This document shows, piece after piece, positions 41,151 to 49,385 of a stretch of 64,000 nucleotides of DNA. The stretch covers positions 62,001 to 126,000 of the forward strand of contig NZ_JBAHUQ010000001.1 of the NCBI RefSeq assembly GCF_036689865.1. The letters run 5' to 3'. A program made the translations under genes and the position numbers. Source of the DNA: Magnetococcus sp. PR-3. Lineage in GTDB: Bacteria > Pseudomonadota > Magnetococcia > Magnetococcales > Magnetococcaceae. The notes beneath the pieces are model-generated. The model was not told the origin of the DNA. It did not search any database and worked only from the letters and a program-made list of their open reading frames with translations. Position 1 is the stretch's first letter; each line of letters begins with the position of its first letter.

Positions 41151-42049
41151 GCTCCTGTGTTCATTGCCATGTCGACGGGGGCACCGGTGGCGGGGGCTGC
41201 TTCGGTTACTTTCTCAGGGTGTTCGAAGCTGAGCCTTTCCGCTGCCGGTTTACCGGGTTGATGTATCTTTTCCATGAGGCGGCCCAGATGGGGTTCCTCG
41301 ACCATGTCGAGTCGGCCGCTTCTGTCTTTTGCGGGGTAACTCCACGGGTTGAGGGTTTGGCAGACGAAAGCTCTGTAGGTATCCCCCTCTTCGGGTCTGA
41401 CATCCACCATGCTGATTACCTGATCAACGATGCCGGGCAGTTCCAGGCCGGTTTTGGATCCTTCGATCTGCGGGGTGTAGTAGCGCCGATTGAAGTCATC
41501 GGTCTTCTCATCCAAGATGCCGACGAACCAGACGTTCTTCCCACGTGTATGCTGGAGATGGGTGATCCAAGCGATCATCTCCTGGCCGTGCAGACCATAT
41601 GCACCTCGGAGGTCCGGCTTACCCGATTTCTCCGAAAATGCCTGAGGCTGCCCTTTGCACCACTGAAAGCAGAGGCGCCCGGCCACGGTAATGCTGTCTA
41701 CAAAGATGGTCTGGTACTTGGTCAACGACCCAGAATCGCCATACTTCTGCACCACTGCATCGTAATGGGCCTGACTGAACGCTTGATCATCCCGAAGGGC
41801 GGGATTTGGACCACCGATAAAAACGGCAAAGTCACGGCACTCCTCCCAGGTGCGGGGGCGAATGGTGTCCCCTGGCCACCCCTCTACCGCCAGATCACCC
41901 GCTTCCAAGTCAAAAAAGAGGGTGACGGCAGGATCCATGGACCAGAGCAGTGAGGTTTTCCCGATACCGCTGGGACCAAAAACCGCCCCTTTGATACCGC
42001 GCTGTTCCGCCATACGCTGATCCGCTGATACAATAGGAAATCCACTCAT
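41147..42049 (-). CDS. Sak4-like RecA-fold ssDNA annealing/recombination ATPase
   Basis: 300 residues. Walker A FGPSGIGKTSLLWSMD (near 25-32) and Walker B TIFVDSITVAGRLCF (near 115). One RecA/AAA_24-like core with the short length of Sak4 single-strand annealing proteins. Lies between an SSB-like gene and a small Sak4-associated protein, the usual neighbourhood. With the PD-(D/E)XK nuclease it would make a phage recombination system. Confidence 0.82.
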   Translation of the reverse strand: MSGFPIVSADQRMAEQRGIKGAVFGPSGIGKTSLLWSMDPAVTLFFDLEAGDLAVEGWPGDTIRPRTWEECRDFAVFIGGPNPALRDDQAFSQAHYDAVVQKYGDSGSLTKYQTIFVDSITVAGRLCFQWCKGQPQAFSEKSGKPDLRGAYGLHGQEMIAWITHLQHTRGKNVWFVGILDEKTDDFNRRYYTPQIEGSKTGLELPGIVDQVISMVDVRPEEGDTYRAFVCQTLNPWSYPAKDRSGRLDMVEEPHLGRLMEKIHQPGKPAAERLSFEHPEKVTEAAPATGAPVDMAMNTGA

Positions 42050-42846
42050 GCCATTTTCTCCTGCTCAGCAATAACCAGTTTGAAAGAGGGCTTGCCCGGC
42101 TTTACGGTACGTGCCCCTTCAAAAGCTGAACGGATTTGGGATGGCCACGCTTTAAACTTGGATTCCGGCACTTTGTAGGCAACATCCAGGTACTCGTTGG
42201 GATCTTCCCCCGCCTTACGGATGCGATCGAACAGGTCGGATAGGCGCTTTTGGTCCCAAGCGGGGCGTTTCGGAAGATCGGCGACCACCTGCACATCCCC
42301 ATCTTTGAAACGTACTGAACCAAAATCTTTACCCGCCTCTTTGCGCAGTAGCGCAGCCTTGTCTGCATAACGACGTGATAGAACGCCTTCCAGAAACTCC
42401 TTGGTCAGCTTGGCCGACTCCACAGCCTTTGCCGCCTGATGTTGCAGACTGGCCAGCTGTTCCGAAGAGAGCTCTGCCAGTTCACCCATGGGCATACTGC
42501 GAAGCTCACTCAATGTGGGATTCATCTCTGTTTTCATGACTTCTTTCTCCTTCTCTTCCTCTTTGGGCTCGGGCTTCCACCGTGGAAGCACCATGTGCCG
42601 TAAAAACTGCTCCTGGATTCGGGCTAGAGCCTGTTCGTGATTAATGTCCAAAACCTCACATACGAATCGAAAACTGCCAGGCTCTCGAGTGCTGCTCAAA
42701 AACCACCGCCGCAGATGCCTTACATCCATGCGGAACAGGTGATCGTTCCAAAGCTTTGGCCTCTTTTTCCCTTTTTCCAGAAGCTTGTTAGAATCACTGA
42801 CGGCCTGCGCCAACACCGCACGCCATAGATCAATTTCCGCTTCCAT
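42046..42846 (-). CDS. Fused Sak4-associated protein
   Basis: 266 residues from ATG 42846 (GGAG 9 nt upstream); an ORF start at 42933 would overlap the sigma-like gene by over 100 bp. Two parts: residues 1-75 (WRAVLAQAVSDSNKLLEKG ... HLRRWFLSSTREPGSFRFVCEVL), and after an acidic/basic KPEPKEEEKEKEV linker a second module (LSELRSMPMGELAELSSEQ ... VRFKDGDVQVVADLPKRPAWDQKRL ... YKVPESKFKAWPSQIRSAFEGARTV). I know the second as a separate protein usually encoded beside Sak4. Function unknown, probably recombination or DNA-binding. Confidence 0.65.
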   Translation of the reverse strand: MEAEIDLWRAVLAQAVSDSNKLLEKGKKRPKLWNDHLFRMDVRHLRRWFLSSTREPGSFRFVCEVLDINHEQALARIQEQFLRHMVLPRWKPEPKEEEKEKEVMKTEMNPTLSELRSMPMGELAELSSEQLASLQHQAAKAVESAKLTKEFLEGVLSRRYADKAALLRKEAGKDFGSVRFKDGDVQVVADLPKRPAWDQKRLSDLFDRIRKAGEDPNEYLDVAYKVPESKFKAWPSQIRSAFEGARTVKPGKPSFKLVIAEQEKMA

Positions 42847-43483
42847 GGCCCTGTTCTCCGGTTTTTCTAACGCTGTTTTTGTGATGCACACCCTCATCTG
42901 ATATATACTCAGCTCTTCTTGAAATCGTCTCACGAGGCCGTGCTTTTTTTTGAAAACCGAACTGACAAAACGAGCGCCTCAGACCGGCAATATGCCGATA
43001 TAGCGTGGGTTTACTGCACCCCATCTTTTTTGAAAGCGTACGGGGGCCATGATAGGGAAGCAGATTGCACAGACGCTTCTGAACATCGGACAGATGCTGA
43101 TAGTGATGGCGGAAGTCGAGTTGGAGCTCTACCGCTTCAACGTCTTCAATACCCCCTACATAATCGATAGCCCCTTCACGATCCAGATCGGTCAGGGTCT
43201 CCCATGAAAGGGGGGCATCACCTGGGAATCGGTGGGGAGCAGATGCCTTGCTCACCATGGTTGCGCAGCGGTTTTGAATCACTCGGCTGAGGAAGGTCTT
43301 TTTGGCACTGAGGTCGGCATCAAAACGCTGTTCACTCTGATGGGATGCTATGGCCAGCTCCTGCTCCACATCCTCCGCATCCCAAGCCCTGAAGCAGGGC
43401 ATCTCCGCCAGTTGATTGGCCTTGTATCGGATCAGCTTGATCGCATGCGGATCCAGGCCGTTGTAGCTGTTATTGGAAAACAT
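42830..43483 (-). CDS. Sigma-70-like factor heading the early operon
   Basis: 217 residues from ATG 43483 (ACGGAGGCAACA). Region 2-like: WDAEDVEQELAIASHQSEQRFD ... KKTFLSRVIQNRCATMVSKA. Region 4-like helix-turn-helix: LSDVQKRLCNLLPYHGPRTLSKKMGCSKPTLYRHIAGLRRSF. It lacks regions 1 and 3, like ECF or phage sigma-type factors. First gene of the replication operon, so it may direct host RNA polymerase to phage promoters. Basic C-terminal tail (HHKNSVRKTGEQGHGSGN). Confidence 0.75.
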   Translation of the reverse strand: MFSNNSYNGLDPHAIKLIRYKANQLAEMPCFRAWDAEDVEQELAIASHQSEQRFDADLSAKKTFLSRVIQNRCATMVSKASAPHRFPGDAPLSWETLTDLDREGAIDYVGGIEDVEAVELQLDFRHHYQHLSDVQKRLCNLLPYHGPRTLSKKMGCSKPTLYRHIAGLRRSFCQFGFQKKARPRETISRRAEYISDEGVHHKNSVRKTGEQGHGSGN

Positions 43484-43510
43484 TGTTGCCTCCGTTTCTG
43501 CGTTGTTGTT

Positions 43511-43647
43511 GGAGACAATTATCCCGTGTTGGAGACTGTTTTTTGAGGTCACTTGAAATTTTGGTGAGACAGTTGAGGATTTTCGACCTCTACTTTTCAA
43601 ACACTTACAGAGCGCCACGAGTCAGTTGAAAAAATTGCGAGTCAGTT
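43511..43647 (+). repeat. Five direct repeats GAGWCWRTT upstream of the early operon
   Basis: Copies: GGAGACAATT (43511), GGAGACTGTT (43531), TGAGACAGTT (43565), CGAGTCAGTT (43618), CGAGTCAGTT (43638). All point the same way. The first and last pairs are spaced exactly 20 bp, two helical turns. The array lies between the sigma-like gene start (43483) and the stop of the OmpR-like winged-helix gene (43748), so it probably is the control region of the early operon. Confidence 0.7.
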
Positions 43648-43686
43648 AGCCAAAAAACACGGATATTAGGACCTCTGGCCATGGCA

Positions 43687-43716
43687 TTAAAAAACCCCGA
43701 CCAAATGGCCGAGGTT
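43687..43716 (-). terminator. Rho-independent terminator of the immunity-like operon
   Basis: Minus strand: AACCTCGGCC (43716-43707), loop ATTT, GGTCGGGGTT (43702-43693), 8 of 10 pairs, then TTTTTA. Lies 32 bp after the stop of the 369-residue gene, separating it from the early operon that starts just beyond the repeat array. Confidence 0.75.
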
Positions 43717-43747
43717 CTGGGGGTGCTGCTGCTGACGATGAAAACGA

Positions 43748-44857
43748 TCAAGAAGCCTGTGATGCCCTGGGTAAAACCAATAGCGGGTTGATCCTGTACC
43801 CTTGAGCCCCCCGTACCGTTTTTATGTTCTCAATAATGCTATCTTGCTGGATTGGGAGGCCCTGTTGCTTTTTCACAGCATCCATCATCATCTTACGAAG
43901 GCGGTTGATTGATCGTCTGACAATAATGGCATCTACCACTTCATCCGGAACTTTGAGCTGCACAGCATCTGTGATTTTCTCCAGGGTCATGATTTTGAAA
44001 TCATCAACCAGTTTTCCCTCTAGCATCCCTTTGAGGAACTGCTTCCATAGGATTTCAAAAACCCTAATCTGCGCTGGTGCTTTGGGACCCACCACCATCT
44101 GACCATTGACCCAGATTTCATCAGGTCTGGATTCGACTTGGTACAAGATCTCTGTGTCGACCTCCGCGGTTTGATGATGATAAAGCGGTGTAATTACCTT
44201 GTTGTAGATAGGCACCGAGGTATGCGCCAACACAGGTGGCTGCGCATGCAGTGCATCGCCCATTAATGAGGCCAGGTCTTGTTCCCCTCGAATCAACTGG
44301 GAGAGTGACGTCTTGATAAGCCATGGTTCTTCTAAAAGCCGAAGCTCAGCATTTCGGTCACTCAGAGCGACCACCACCGTCGGCGTCGAAGCCACATAGT
44401 CCCGTGACAGGTACTTAGGGTGCTCACACACCTCTACCACGCAGACGATCACCTCGCCATCTGCATAGTCACATCGGTACACCCCCTCCGACAGGGCTCT
44501 GGTGGGACCGATGGCTTCGATCTCTTCTTGCAGAAAAGAGAGCGCTCCCTTCTGATCCACCCGATAGCGCAACTCTTGGAAGGTCTGCTTTTCATCATAC
44601 TCGGGATAGACAGGATGATTGCACTCTGGACACCGGAAATCATCCGCCCCTTCATCCAGGCCATCTACCAAGCGGACTCTTCCACTGCATAGGTGATTGG
44701 GCGGGGGATAGTCCCGATCCTCAGGATTGGAACAGAGGACGTAGGTATAAAGATCTGATGTGATGACACCCATCTCTTCCAGCTTTTTCACCTCTGAGAA
44801 AAGCTCTTCCGATGGGCGGTCTACACTCCAGCCGCTTTCAAGCATCAACATCTTCAT
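43748..44857 (-). CDS. Unknown protein: zinc-ribbon-like N-part and OmpR-like winged helix, no receiver
   Basis: 369 residues, family not recognised. Cys42, Cys57, Cys76 and Cys79 (YVLCSN, NHLCSG, FRCPEC) could bind zinc. The centre (100-230) is unassigned. The C-terminus (about 255-360: EIWVNGQMVVGPKAPAQIRVFEIL ... VVDAIIVRRSINRLRKMMM ... ENIKTVRGAQGYRINP) has the trace of the OmpR/PhoB winged helix, including the final TVRG-x2-GYR hairpin. So a DNA-binding regulator without phosphoacceptor domain is likely. ATGA overlap with the 413-residue gene means the two proteins are co-produced. Next to the five-repeat array it might bind. Confidence 0.7.
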   Translation of the reverse strand: MKMLMLESGWSVDRPSEELFSEVKKLEEMGVITSDLYTYVLCSNPEDRDYPPPNHLCSGRVRLVDGLDEGADDFRCPECNHPVYPEYDEKQTFQELRYRVDQKGALSFLQEEIEAIGPTRALSEGVYRCDYADGEVIVCVVEVCEHPKYLSRDYVASTPTVVVALSDRNAELRLLEEPWLIKTSLSQLIRGEQDLASLMGDALHAQPPVLAHTSVPIYNKVITPLYHHQTAEVDTEILYQVESRPDEIWVNGQMVVGPKAPAQIRVFEILWKQFLKGMLEGKLVDDFKIMTLEKITDAVQLKVPDEVVDAIIVRRSINRLRKMMMDAVKKQQGLPIQQDSIIENIKTVRGAQGYRINPLLVLPRASQAS

Positions 44858-46095
44858 GATCTATGCTTCTTCTCTATTGAGAGCATGTGAAAGCCAAAAC
44901 GTGAAGAGAGGAGCTTTTCAAAAGCGACGCGTTCACGAATAGAGAGGGGCTGATCTGAATAGCGCACAGTAAACATGTCATCACACCCCAAAATTGAATC
45001 AAACTGCATCCTCACCCGTTTACCTTGGTAGAGCACCTGGATGTAGTCGATATTATCAAAGGGAGTAAAGATGTTGCCAAATACCTGCTGAAGATGTGCC
45101 ACGGGGCGGCTAATGGATTTTTCATCCCGTAGGCGTAGCTTTCCTTCCCCTTTAAATGGAGAGGCATATAGCTGAAGCTCAACCAGTGATAGCCCATAAG
45201 GGGTTCCCCTTACCAACTGCTCAAAAAAGCGTTTGATCTGGCTCTCGTCATCACCCAGCTTCAAGTTCTCATATCTGCAACTCTGCCTGAAATAGGCGCT
45301 TGCGACCTGGTTGGCTATCTCCAGGGGTACAGCAGGGCTGGAGGATGAGATCCTTATCCCACGGGCATTGGCCTCAAAATCGAGGATAATCCATTCTGGA
45401 TGAAAGCCGTGGACAATCCCCACCTTTTGCACAATCTTGCTGGGCTTTTCAGCTCGGCGGATGAACAGCATGGGGCGGCCATCCTCTACCAGCATCCCCT
45501 TGTAGTCACAGCTGCGCTGATCATCCTTCTTGAGGTCATACGCAGCCAGGGTCTCACGGATCCGCTCTGGCTCCATAAACGCTTCAAACGACATATCATG
45601 TTTACGATCTGTCGGCCCGGACAACCGCATACAGGCAAAGCCACTTTTCTGCAGCTTATCCAGCAAGAATACATCCTTCAGTCCATGAGAATCGTGGCTG
45701 AATAGCGCAAAAAGCAGCGATTTGGTGTCATACGTGGTATCGTTGATATGGCAGTCACGAAGGGTACGCTGATCCAATGTCGCCATGGCATAATCCGTAA
45801 CGGCGACCTTTGATTTGCGGTAGGCAAAGAGGTCTACCAAACGGTAGGGGGATAACACATCACCCAGTGCTTTCAGCGCCTCTCGGCGAGCGGGCAACGT
45901 GTCTCTGGTGATGGTGTGCGTACAGCGACACAGCATAGCAAGCTGGCGACCCGTCAACTTATCTACCCACGCCGCCATGGACTGTTTAGATTCAAGTTCG
46001 GGAAGAATATGCTGCAGACCGATCTCCAGCTCGTTGTCCCAAAACTCTACCGTAGGCGCAGCCGCCCGCTCAAGCACTTCCTCTATGGTGCCCAT
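44854..46095 (-). CDS. Unknown 413-residue partner protein in the XRE-ImmA operon
   Basis: No family recognised. The N-terminal third is helical (GTIEEVLERAAAPTVEFWDNE ... LTGRQLAMLCRCTHTITRDTLPARREALKAL). The rest is mixed alpha/beta with GMLVEDGRPMLFIRRAEKPSKIVQKVGIVHGFHPEWIILDFEANARGIRIS and a C-terminal SIRERVAFEKLLSSRFGFHMLSI. No Walker, nuclease or transmembrane motif is evident. It follows the ImmA gene by 74 bp and overlaps the winged-helix gene by 4 bp. Possibly a sensor or effector acting through its DNA-binding partner; this is inference. Confidence 0.65.
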   Translation of the reverse strand: MGTIEEVLERAAAPTVEFWDNELEIGLQHILPELESKQSMAAWVDKLTGRQLAMLCRCTHTITRDTLPARREALKALGDVLSPYRLVDLFAYRKSKVAVTDYAMATLDQRTLRDCHINDTTYDTKSLLFALFSHDSHGLKDVFLLDKLQKSGFACMRLSGPTDRKHDMSFEAFMEPERIRETLAAYDLKKDDQRSCDYKGMLVEDGRPMLFIRRAEKPSKIVQKVGIVHGFHPEWIILDFEANARGIRISSSSPAVPLEIANQVASAYFRQSCRYENLKLGDDESQIKRFFEQLVRGTPYGLSLVELQLYASPFKGEGKLRLRDEKSISRPVAHLQQVFGNIFTPFDNIDYIQVLYQGKRVRMQFDSILGCDDMFTVRYSDQPLSIRERVAFEKLLSSRFGFHMLSIEKKHRS

Positions 46096-46146
46096 TGGAC
46101 CTCTCCTTCTTCTGTTTCTCTTATTGTTTAATAAATACTAAACCTT

Positions 46147-46168
46147 GCAGGCAAAAATATATGCCTGC
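46147..46168. other. Short hairpin between ImmA-like gene and the unknown pair
   Basis: Perfect arms GCAGGC (46147-46152) and GCCTGC (46163-46168), AT-rich loop. It begins 2 bp after the ImmA stop codon on the leftward transcript. No T-run follows, so it may be an mRNA processing/attenuation point rather than a full terminator, splitting the operon into two expression levels. Confidence 0.4.
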
Positions 46169-46169
46169 C

Positions 46170-46817
46170 CTACCGAAGCTTCAGAAGCCCCATATCGGCA
46201 AGCCGAATCTGCATTGCCAAACCGGAAACCTGAAATACCTCTGCCAGATCCCTGGCCAGGTCGACCACCAATCCAAGCTCTGACTCATCTTCCCCATCAA
46301 AACGACTCTGCATATTGTAGAGCTCTTCTGATGCATCGTAAGGGTCATGAGTGCCAAACACCTCTTCCCATGAACGGAGCACATCCCCTTTGGGCATCAA
46401 GAGATAACCAGCAAAGCAGTCTGCCTGCCACTCCATGGGATCCCTCTTGGATTTGGAACGGCACAATATCGCCTGCCCATCATCATCAAAATTCAGATGG
46501 CGGTGCAATTCCCAGTGACCTAACTCATGGGCCACCGTGAACCGGTAGCGCCCTTCAACTGAAGGATCCTCCGTAGGATCCAATCTCTCATTGATCACCA
46601 CACGGCGCTCATCCACCCAAGTTGCGCCCAGCACACCCTCTTTATCCAGTAGCGCATCAAGATCATCAAACTCAAGGGCCAGGCCCAATAGGGATTCCAG
46701 AATCTCTTCAACAGGGACAGGCGGAGCCTCTTCCATTCCAAACTTGTAATGGTAGCTCATGAGCAGCTCATTGGCGGCCGCCTCAATATCTGCTTTATGA
46801 AGATAGGGAACTCTCAT
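46170..46817 (-). CDS. ImmA/IrrE-family zinc metallopeptidase
   Basis: 215 residues. DUF955/ImmA core with RYRFTVAHELGHWELHRHL (zinc His/His and catalytic Glu of HExxH) and later DPMEWQADCFAGYLLMPKGDVLRSW (downstream Glu region). In ICEBs1 and many prophages ImmA cleaves the XRE repressor encoded beside it to trigger induction. Here it follows the XRE gene by 8 bp. Confidence 0.9.
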   Translation of the reverse strand: MRVPYLHKADIEAAANELLMSYHYKFGMEEAPPVPVEEILESLLGLALEFDDLDALLDKEGVLGATWVDERRVVINERLDPTEDPSVEGRYRFTVAHELGHWELHRHLNFDDDGQAILCRSKSKRDPMEWQADCFAGYLLMPKGDVLRSWEEVFGTHDPYDASEELYNMQSRFDGEDESELGLVVDLARDLAEVFQVSGLAMQIRLADMGLLKLR

Positions 46818-46825
46818 CTTCCCCC

Positions 46826-47212
46826 CTACTCCTCGCTGGGATCCAAACCTCGCTCAGTGCGAAGCTTCTCAGTTAACGCCTCTATATCTTTTCGGCCAAG
46901 ATTCAGATCTCGTGCAGTTCTTAAAAAATCGGCCATCGCCCTCGGCTGATCACGGATGATACCGGACAGGTCAGGATCCACCTTTCCAGCCATAGCCAGA
47001 AGCTCATCCGAATTCACCTCCAGCAACTCCGCCATCCTTTTGATCTTGTCCTGAGCCGGTGGATCAAACTCGCCATTTTCGACTTTGCTCATGAAGGTGG
47101 CGCTGATTCCAACGGCTTCAGCAAATTTGCGTAGAGAGTAAGCGGGATCTCGCTTCTTCTTCTCCTCTCGCATGCTCCTGATGAACATTCCGAACTGCGG
47201 GTTACCTGGCAT
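46826..47212 (-). CDS. XRE-family repressor (ImmR-like)
   Basis: 128 residues from ATG 47212 (GGGAGAAGTTAC). Helix-turn-helix at about 15-75 (MFIRSMREEKKKRDPAYSLRKFAEAVGISATFMSKVENGEFDPP ... MAELLEVNSDELLAMAGKV); helical C-terminus for dimerisation or ImmA recognition. Divergent from the integration module, the classic place of a lysogeny repressor. Presumably cleaved or antagonised by the adjacent ImmA-like protease. Confidence 0.88.
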   Translation of the reverse strand: MPGNPQFGMFIRSMREEKKKRDPAYSLRKFAEAVGISATFMSKVENGEFDPPAQDKIKRMAELLEVNSDELLAMAGKVDPDLSGIIRDQPRAMADFLRTARDLNLGRKDIEALTEKLRTERGLDPSEE

Positions 47213-47254
47213 GTAACTTCTCCCAATGCACTTCAATGTGCTTTCGTTTAGTTA

Positions 47255-47284
47255 ATGGTAAACATCGCCACTATTCCCTGTCAA
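47255..47284 (-). promoter_or_regulatory. Probable promoter and operator of the repressor operon
   Basis: Minus strand -35 TTGACA (47284-47279), 18-bp spacer, -10 TACCAT (47260-47255). The -35 is part of an inverted repeat TGTCA/TGACA (47279-47296), and another, GCAC/GTGC, lies at 47228-47241, between promoter and start codon. Both are candidate XRE operators in the 180-bp divergent region 47213-47392. Confidence 0.6.
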
Positions 47285-47392
47285 TCATAAAGTGACAATT
47301 GCCCAGGCATGAGACGATTCCCGATTTTGCGGAGTATATATGAGAAAGGGGCCGTGGCGGTTCCGACCTCAATATTGGCGATAGGATGAGTT

Positions 47393-47593
47393 ATGAATGC
47401 CTTAGATCCAGAATTGATGACAGCCCAAGAGCGACTGGATGAGGCCGCACAGATTCTGGCTGCGGGGTTCATTCGCTATCGCCAAAAGCGGGTCGAAAAA
47501 TCTCTACCAAGAGAGCATAATAGCCTGGATAAGAAGGCCAAACAGAGCGTTCATGTGTCTGAGAAAGTTCTACAAAAAGGAGACGACACATGA
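47393..47593 (+). CDS. Small recombinase-associated protein
   Basis: 66 residues: PELMTAQERLDEAAQILAAGFIRYRQKRVEKS, a short helical family regularly encoded just before DUF2924 and serine recombinase genes. Overlaps the DUF2924 gene by 4 bp. Function unknown; perhaps a structural or regulatory helper of the recombinase module. Confidence 0.7.
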   Translation: MNALDPELMTAQERLDEAAQILAAGFIRYRQKRVEKSLPREHNSLDKKAKQSVHVSEKVLQKGDDT

Positions 47594-48045
47594 CCGAAAA
47601 TGAAAGCGTATTGAGACAGATAACAGCCCTGCCAGAGATGACCGTGGCCGACCTCAAAGCGATGTGGAGAGACCTGTTTGATCAGGAACCACCGCATCAT
47701 GGCAAACATTATCTGGTGCGCAAGCTGGCCTATCGAATCCAGGAGTTGGCATTCGGTGGTATCAACAAGGCCACAGAGAAGCGGCTGAATGCGTTGGCAA
47801 GCGGCAAAAAGCCCCAAAACAAGGCACCCGCCCAGCTCAAACGACAAAACAACGGCTTGAGTCCAGGCACCAAACTGGTGAGGGAGTGGAAGGGCAACGA
47901 GTACGTTGTCACTGTTCTAGAGGATGGATTTGAACTCCTTGGTCAGAGATACCGTAGTCTCTCTGGTATTGCCAAGGCGATCACGGGAACCCACTGGTCT
48001 GGGAACGCTTTTTTTGGGCTCAAAAAGAGTGAGAAAAAGAAATGA
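47590..48045 (+). CDS. DUF2924 protein of the integration module
   Basis: 151 residues: VADLKAMWRDLFDQEPPHHGKHYLVRKLAYRIQELAFGG ... GTKLVREWKGNEYVVTVLEDGFELLGQRYRSLSGIAKAITGTHWSGNAFFGL. Diagnostic for DUF2924, almost always next to a large serine recombinase. The second half resembles a small beta-rich DNA-interaction domain. Overlaps the recombinase start (ATGA 48042-48045). Probably a recombination accessory or directionality protein; unproven. Confidence 0.85.
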   Translation: MTENESVLRQITALPEMTVADLKAMWRDLFDQEPPHHGKHYLVRKLAYRIQELAFGGINKATEKRLNALASGKKPQNKAPAQLKRQNNGLSPGTKLVREWKGNEYVVTVLEDGFELLGQRYRSLSGIAKAITGTHWSGNAFFGLKKSEKKK

Positions 48046-49385
48046 GCGCCACCCCTAAAATCCGATGCGCCATCTACACACGCAAGTCCACAGAAGATGG
48101 TTTAGAACAGGATTTCAATAGCTTGGATGCCCAGCGTGAGTCTTGCGCCAATTTTGTCGCTTCCCAACGTCAGGAGGGATGGGTGCTGGTACCGGACCAC
48201 TATGATGACCCCGCCTATTCAGGGGGAAATCTAGATCGGCCTGCGCTACAACGCCTGCTTCAGGACATTGAGTCAGGTAAGGTTGATTGCATCGTCTGCT
48301 ATAAGATTGATCGTCTCTCCCGTTCTTTGATGGACTTTGCCAAACTGGTGGAGATTTTCGACCGCCACGAGGTCACCTTTACCAGCGTCACCCAATCCTT
48401 CAATACCGCCAACTCCATGGGGCGATTGACCCTCAACATGCTGCTCTCCTTCGCCCAGTACGAGCGAGAGGTTACAGCGGAGCGGATCCGGGATAAATAC
48501 GCAGCCTCCCGCAAACGGGGTATCTGGATGGGGGGACACCCCCCATTGGGCTATGATGTTAAGGATCGCAAACTTGTCATCAATTCGCAAGAAGCCCAAC
48601 ATATTCACCATATTTTTAATCGATTCATCCAGGTAGGCTCTGCCACTCTGTTGATCAAAGAATTGACCGAGCAGGGCATCACCTCAAAAACACGTCAACT
48701 CGCTGATGGTCGGATTAAAGGGGGAAAGCCCATTGATAAAGGCACCCTCTACAAGATTCTCAACAACCGAGTCTACCTGGGAGAGGTGGCCTTCCGAGGG
48801 GAGATCTACCCCGGTGAACATGCCCCCATTATTGAACAAGATCTGTGGGACAAGGTGCAGAGTATTCTGAAAAAGAATAAGCGCTCTCGCAGCAACAGCA
48901 GTCGCAACCAGAGCCCGGCCCCGCTCAAGGGCATCATTCGTTGTGGTCATTGCAACCGCGCCATGCGGCCTACCCACACCCGCAAGAACGGCATTCAGTA
49001 CCGCTACTACCTCTGCATGACCGCTTCCAAAAATAGCCATGCCGATTGCCCTTTGGCTTCTGTCTCCGCCCCCCAGGTTGATGAGGGGGTATTCAAGAGG
49101 GTTCGCCAGATCATTCAAACACCGGAGATTATCACCCGAGTCTGGCGACAGGCTGCGCACACAGATCCTGACATCCAAGAACAAGATGTCACCATGGCGT
49201 TGAAAAAGATCAACCCCATCTGGGATGAGCTTTTCCCCATCGAGCAGAACCGCCTGCTCAGCCTGTTGGTGGAAAATGTCATTCTTACCACTACATCCAT
49301 GGAGGTAAGGGTCCGTGTCGACGGGATTACCAGTTTGGTAGCGGAACTATCCCCAACACCCCAAATAGAGGAGGCCATTCAATGA
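48042..49385 (+). CDS. Large serine recombinase (phage integrase)
   Basis: 447 residues. Catalytic domain with nucleophile Ser16 (AIYTRKSTEDG), the Arg-rich site (IDRLSRSLMDFAKL) and the SMGRLTLNMLLSFAQYERE helix. Recombinase domain follows (GGHPPLGYDVKDRKLV), then the zinc-ribbon domain with CGHC ... C ... C (IIRCGHCNRAMRPTHTRK, YLCMTA, CPLAS). Short coiled-coil end. Integrates without host factors at short att sites. Rightward, at the right end of the prophage. Confidence 0.93.
   Translation: MSATPKIRCAIYTRKSTEDGLEQDFNSLDAQRESCANFVASQRQEGWVLVPDHYDDPAYSGGNLDRPALQRLLQDIESGKVDCIVCYKIDRLSRSLMDFAKLVEIFDRHEVTFTSVTQSFNTANSMGRLTLNMLLSFAQYEREVTAERIRDKYAASRKRGIWMGGHPPLGYDVKDRKLVINSQEAQHIHHIFNRFIQVGSATLLIKELTEQGITSKTRQLADGRIKGGKPIDKGTLYKILNNRVYLGEVAFRGEIYPGEHAPIIEQDLWDKVQSILKKNKRSRSNSSRNQSPAPLKGIIRCGHCNRAMRPTHTRKNGIQYRYYLCMTASKNSHADCPLASVSAPQVDEGVFKRVRQIIQTPEIITRVWRQAAHTDPDIQEQDVTMALKKINPIWDELFPIEQNRLLSLLVENVILTTTSMEVRVRVDGITSLVAELSPTPQIEEAIQ

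Noticed and set aside
42847-42933. Longer start for the Sak4-associated fusion protein
   Set aside because: Would overlap the sigma-like gene by about 100 bp; the ATG at 42846 has a proper GGAG site.
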